A stretch of DNA of 64,000 nt, taken from positions 51,668-115,667 of the forward strand of contig NZ_PKLZ01000013.1 in assembly GCF_002868715.1 (NCBI RefSeq), written 5' to 3'. The position numbers were made by a program, and so were the translations under genes. The stretch is from Kineobactrum sediminis (GTDB lineage: Bacteria; Pseudomonadota; Gammaproteobacteria; Pseudomonadales; Halieaceae). Shown here piece after piece: positions 61,234 through 64,000 of the stretch. How positions within the stretch are numbered: the first letter of the stretch is position 1; every line of letters starts with the position of its first letter. The notes under the pieces are model-generated. The model was not told where the DNA came from. It ran no database searches and saw nothing but the letters and a program-made list of their open reading frames with translations.

Positions 61234-61256
61234 GGTCAGGTCTCGCATTGTAGCAT
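61234..61256 (+). repeat. dispersed repeat, forward, cluster unit 3
   Basis: This copy has lost part of its G run but keeps the core and GTAGCAT. It is the inverted partner of the copy at 61299-61323, 42 bp away. Confidence 0.8.
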
Positions 61257-61298
61257 TTGCGATTAGCCAGGTTGCCAAGAGTAAGGCGCAACTAACAA

Positions 61299-61323
61299 AT
61301 GCTACGATGCGAGATCTGGCCCC
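61299..61323 (-). repeat. dispersed repeat, reverse variant forming the purT end
   Basis: This is a diverged copy (GCTACGATGCGAGATCTGGC). On the minus strand it encodes GPDLAS and the TAG stop of purT. Confidence 0.75.
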
Positions 61324-62498
61324 GCAACCTGGATACTGGTGACGACGCGGAGGGCTTTGTGGACGGCGGCCTCGGTGGTGTCGTCGCGGGCGAGCGCGAC
61401 GCCCAGGCGGCGCTCACCCCGGACCTCGGGCTTGCCGAACAGGCGCAGGTCTGTGTCGGACTCGGCAAGGGCGGCATCCAGGTTGCCGTAGCGCATATCG
61501 GTGGAATTGCCCGCCACCAGCAAAACGGCGGAAGCAGAAGGGCCGTACTGGCGTATCAAGGGAACCGGCAGGCCGAGTATTGCCCGGGCGTGCAGCGCGA
61601 ACTGCGACAGGTTCTGTGAAATCAGCGTCACCAGGCCGGTGTCATGTGGCCGCGGTGACACCTCGCTGAAATAGACGGCATCGCCCTTGACGAACAATTC
61701 CACACCAAAGAGGCCGCAGCCGCCCAGGGCCTTAGTCACCGCCCCCGCTATGCGCCGCGCCTCTGCCAACGCGGCATCACTCATGAGCTGGGGCTGCCAG
61801 GACTCCCGGTAATCGCCCCTCTCCTGCCGATGGCCGATCGGCTCGCAGAAACTGGTGCCGTCGCGATGGCGCACCGTCAGCAAGGTAATTTCGTAGTCAA
61901 AATCCACAAAACCTTCAACGATCAGCTTCCCGGCACCCGTGCGACCACCGGACTGGGCGTACTCCCAGGCGGAATCGATATCATCTGCCGTCCTGACCGT
62001 ACTCTGGCCCTTGCCTGATGAGGACATGATCGGCTTGATTACACAGGGCCGCCCGATGGCCTCCACCGCAGCCAGGTATTCTTCCCGCGTTTCGGCAAAG
62101 CGGTAAGGCGAGGTGGCCAGACCCAGCTCTTCCGCCGCCAGGCGACGGATACCTTCGCGGTTCATGGTGAGTTGGGCCGCGCGCGCCGACGGCACAACCT
62201 GCCAGCCTTCCGCTTCCAGTTTCACCAGTTCAGCCGTGGCAATCGCTTCTATTTCCGGCACGATCAACTGTGGCCGCTCCAGCTCCACCAGCGCGCGCAA
62301 AGCCTGGTCATCGAGCATGTTAATGACATGGCTGCGATGGGCGATTTGCATGGCGGGCGCATTGGCGTAGCGATCGACGGCGATCACCTCACAGCCCAAA
62401 CGCATCAGCTCAATAGCGACTTCCTTGCCAAGTTCACCGCTGCCGAGAAGCATCACACGCGTTGCGTCGGGGGTGAATGGCGTGCCGATTGTGGTCAT
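61302..62498 (-). CDS. purT: formate-dependent GAR transformylase
   Basis: This 398-residue ATP-grasp enzyme makes formyl-GAR from GAR, formate and ATP in purine synthesis. It shows [16 protein letters not shown] (15-30), [16 protein letters not shown], the ATP-grasp P-loop [28 protein letters not shown] and the metal site [14 protein letters not shown]. The normal PurT end is reached, but the last residues GPDLAS and the stop lie in a diverged dispersed repeat. GGAG lies 9 bp upstream of the ATG. It is monocistronic. Confidence 0.95.
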   Translation of the reverse strand: MTTIGTPFTPDATRVMLLGSGELGKEVAIELMRLGCEVIAVDRYANAPAMQIAHRSHVINMLDDQALRALVELERPQLIVPEIEAIATAELVKLEAEGWQVVPSARAAQLTMNREGIRRLAAEELGLATSPYRFAETREEYLAAVEAIGRPCVIKPIMSSSGKGQSTVRTADDIDSAWEYAQSGGRTGAGKLIVEGFVDFDYEITLLTVRHRDGTSFCEPIGHRQERGDYRESWQPQLMSDAALAEARRIAGAVTKALGGCGLFGVELFVKGDAVYFSEVSPRPHDTGLVTLISQNLSQFALHARAILGLPVPLIRQYGPSASAVLLVAGNSTDMRYGNLDAALAESDTDLRLFGKPEVRGERRLGVALARDDTTEAAVHKALRVVTSIQVAGPDLAS

Positions 62499-62592
62499 TG
62501 ATGGTGCTCCGGATCGGAATCAAAAGCGCCATCTTATCATCCCGAAGCGCTGCTCGGCAGCGGGCAGGTATGGTTCAGTCAGGCTGTATGGG

Positions 62593-63705
62593 TCAAAAAC
62601 CAAACTTGTGCTGGGTCGGGGATGATTCGGCAACAGCGAGTGGGTGAGTAGCCCGGCTGGTTTGTTCCAGGCTGGATAAACTCAGGCCCAGCAATCGCAC
62701 CCCCTGCGGCACGGGCAACAGGCTCGCCAGGATCGCGTGCGCCAGTGCAGAGAAGTCCTGCCTGGTCGCAATACCGGTTGCTACCGAGCGCGCCCGGGTG
62801 ATCTGCTGGAAGTCCGCATACTTCACCTTCAGGGTAAGGGTGCGCCCACTGGCATTGTTTTTCTCTATCCGGGACCAGACGAGGTCAATGATGTGTTCCA
62901 GGGCGGTTACCAGGGCGTTATCGTCGTGAAGGTCCTCAGTGTAGGTGCGTTCCCCACCGATGGATTTGCGAAGTCGGTCCACGCGAACCGGCCTGTCATC
63001 CTCTCCCCGACACGCCCCGTAAAGATAATCGGCGGATTTTCCGAAATGGGTCTGGAGAAACGCCAGACCCTTCTCGCGCAGATCCGCACCGGTGTGGATA
63101 CCCAGGGCCGCCATCCGCTCCGCGGTTCTGGGGCCCACGCCATAGAACCTGCGCGCCGGCAGTGTGGCAGCGAAGTCGGCGCCTTCATGGGGACGGACCA
63201 CGAACATACCATCCGGCTTGTTCTGGTCCGAAGCGACCTTGGCCAGGAATTTGTTGTAGCTGACGCCGGCGCTGGCGGTGAGGCCAGTCTCTGCCCTGAT
63301 CTCCTCGCGGATGAGCATGGCCACCTGGGTCGCGCTGCCGATGCCCTGTTTGTCACGGGTCACATCCAGGTACGCTTCATCCAGCGATAGCGGCTCTATC
63401 AAGTCACTGTGGCGGGCGAATATCTGCCGGATCTGACGGGAAACCTCCCGGTAGACCTCAAAGCGTGGCCTGACGAATTGCAACTGCGGACACCGCCGTT
63501 TCGCCGTCACCGAGGGCATGGCAGAGCGCACCCCGAAAACCCGCGCCTCGTAACTGGCCGCGGCCACCACCCCGCGTTGCTCCGAACCGCCCACGGCAAC
63601 CGGTTTGCCGCGCAGTTCCGGATTGTCGCGCTGCTCGACGCTGGCAAAGAAAGCATCCATATCGATGTGGATGATTTTGCGTTGTGGTGTTGGGGGTGTG
63701 GGCAT
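62593..63705 (-). CDS. dinB: DNA polymerase IV
   Basis: This 370-residue Y-family translesion polymerase has the catalytic motif I HIDMDAFFASVEQRD near the N-terminus, SYEARVFGVRSAMP, motif III PLSLDEAYLDVT with the two metal-binding acids, SAGVSYNKFLAKVASDQNKPDG and the little-finger domain with KSIGGERTYTEDL. The ATG at 63705 gives the family's N-terminus with an 8-residue extra leader. The frame is open up to 63753, where the ATG inside a dispersed repeat (MRDLTP) could in principle start translation. Confidence 0.93.
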   Translation of the reverse strand: MPTPPTPQRKIIHIDMDAFFASVEQRDNPELRGKPVAVGGSEQRGVVAAASYEARVFGVRSAMPSVTAKRRCPQLQFVRPRFEVYREVSRQIRQIFARHSDLIEPLSLDEAYLDVTRDKQGIGSATQVAMLIREEIRAETGLTASAGVSYNKFLAKVASDQNKPDGMFVVRPHEGADFAATLPARRFYGVGPRTAERMAALGIHTGADLREKGLAFLQTHFGKSADYLYGACRGEDDRPVRVDRLRKSIGGERTYTEDLHDDNALVTALEHIIDLVWSRIEKNNASGRTLTLKVKYADFQQITRARSVATGIATRQDFSALAHAILASLLPVPQGVRLLGLSLSSLEQTSRATHPLAVAESSPTQHKFGF

Positions 63706-63736
63706 TGGGTGGGGCTGGGGGTCACAGTGAAGGGCT

Positions 63737-63761
63737 GGGGTCAGGTCTCGCATTGTAGCAT
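63737..63761 (+). repeat. dispersed 25-bp repeat, forward copy upstream of dinB
   Basis: This is a full copy, lying 32 bp upstream of the dinB start on the opposite strand. Its antisense contains an ATG in frame with dinB. Confidence 0.85.
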
Positions 63762-64000
63762 TCGGAGCGTGAGATGGGACTGAGATAGAGTCCGTTACTG
63801 CGTAGGGGCGGAGCCCGCGCTATTGCTATCGGAAATCAAACGGTCGTACATTAACGTCGAAGCAGGCGACTTTACGGATATGTATGAAACTGAACAGCAG
63901 GACTGGACTCAAAACCCGGAAATAAAAGGATCAGGTTAATCACATTGAGCACACTAGTGCTACAAAGCGAGACCTCGTATCTTGACGATGTCGTTCCAAC
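63762..64000. other. right-end interval without a clear gene
   Basis: A short plus-strand frame reads LLSEIKRSYINVEAGDFTDM then ETEQQDWTQNPEIKGSG and a stop near 63940. It has no start codon, and I recognise no family; it could be the tail of a decayed gene. A 3'-truncated reverse copy of the dispersed repeat follows at 63956-63975. Confidence 0.4.
63956..63975 (-). repeat. dispersed repeat, reverse, truncated
   Basis: AGTGCTACAAAGCGAGACCT is present, but the usual GACCCC end is replaced by CGTATC. The window ends 25 bases later. Confidence 0.7.

Noticed and set aside
667..63975. CRISPR array made of the 25-bp repeat
   Set aside because: Copies are scattered, occur in both orientations and have no regular spacers; no cas genes are present.

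Overview
The window is a high-GC gammaproteobacterial chromosome segment. The gene content suggests a marine heterotroph of the Cellvibrionales/Halieaceae kind: TonB-dependent receptors, a HexR-controlled Entner-Doudoroff operon, YjbEFH-type polysaccharide export, and a lipid or steroid-like beta-oxidation cluster. This taxonomic guess is an inference; no rRNA gene or complete tRNA gene is present.

Positions 1-9,100 are an accessory, decayed region. It holds a partial HTH regulator with a near-perfect operator palindrome, three HigBA-type toxin-antitoxin modules, two further higB fragments, a frameshifted tyrosine recombinase and an N-truncated MazF-like toxin. Two 79-bp direct repeats, both carrying the 3' end of an elongator tRNA-Met, bracket two of the TA modules. 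An orphan Wzz-like protein, a haloalkane dehalogenase, a GFA-family protein and an MFS gene without a usable start codon lie among these.

Positions 9,100-15,800 carry AmpG, RsuA with a tiny Cys-rich gene, a Fur-box-preceded gene of unknown function, a DUF1540 protein, a UMF1-type transporter and a two-domain polyphosphate:AMP phosphotransferase. Positions 15,900-25,500 look more AT-rich than the flanks and form a catabolic unit: TonB receptor, acyl-CoA ligase, AraC regulator, acyl-CoA dehydrogenase, two MaoC-type proteins, SCPx-type thiolase and a 17-beta-HSD4-like SDR. Together these make a complete CoA-dependent beta-oxidation spiral with an uptake receptor.

Positions 25,600-42,200 hold stand-alone genes: BON protein, HAPMO-like Baeyer-Villiger monooxygenase, TrxC, BASS transporter, a His-rich repeat protein, cytochrome P460, a TrkH/TrkA pair, dodecin, ZIP transporter, GST, ExoD, a hydrolase-cyclophilin fusion, an HDAC-like amidohydrolase and PhoD. 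Positions 42,200-51,900 hold a TonB receptor and the edd-glk-eda-zwf operon, hexR and gap. HexR-like boxes (TGTAR..TWACA type) precede edd and gap. Positions 51,900-59,500 are a YjbE/YjbH/YjbF/Wza-like/Wzz/MlaC-like exopolysaccharide export operon. QmcA, NfeD, PurT and DinB follow.

The most striking structure is a dispersed 25-bp repeat (core GGTCAGGTCTCGCATTGTAG) present in about 19 copies, in both orientations. It is concentrated at gene ends, at TA-cassette boundaries and in inverted pairs. In several genes it supplies the stop codon and a short C-terminal tail. It resembles a REP/REPIN-type element, but no transposase for it lies in the window.
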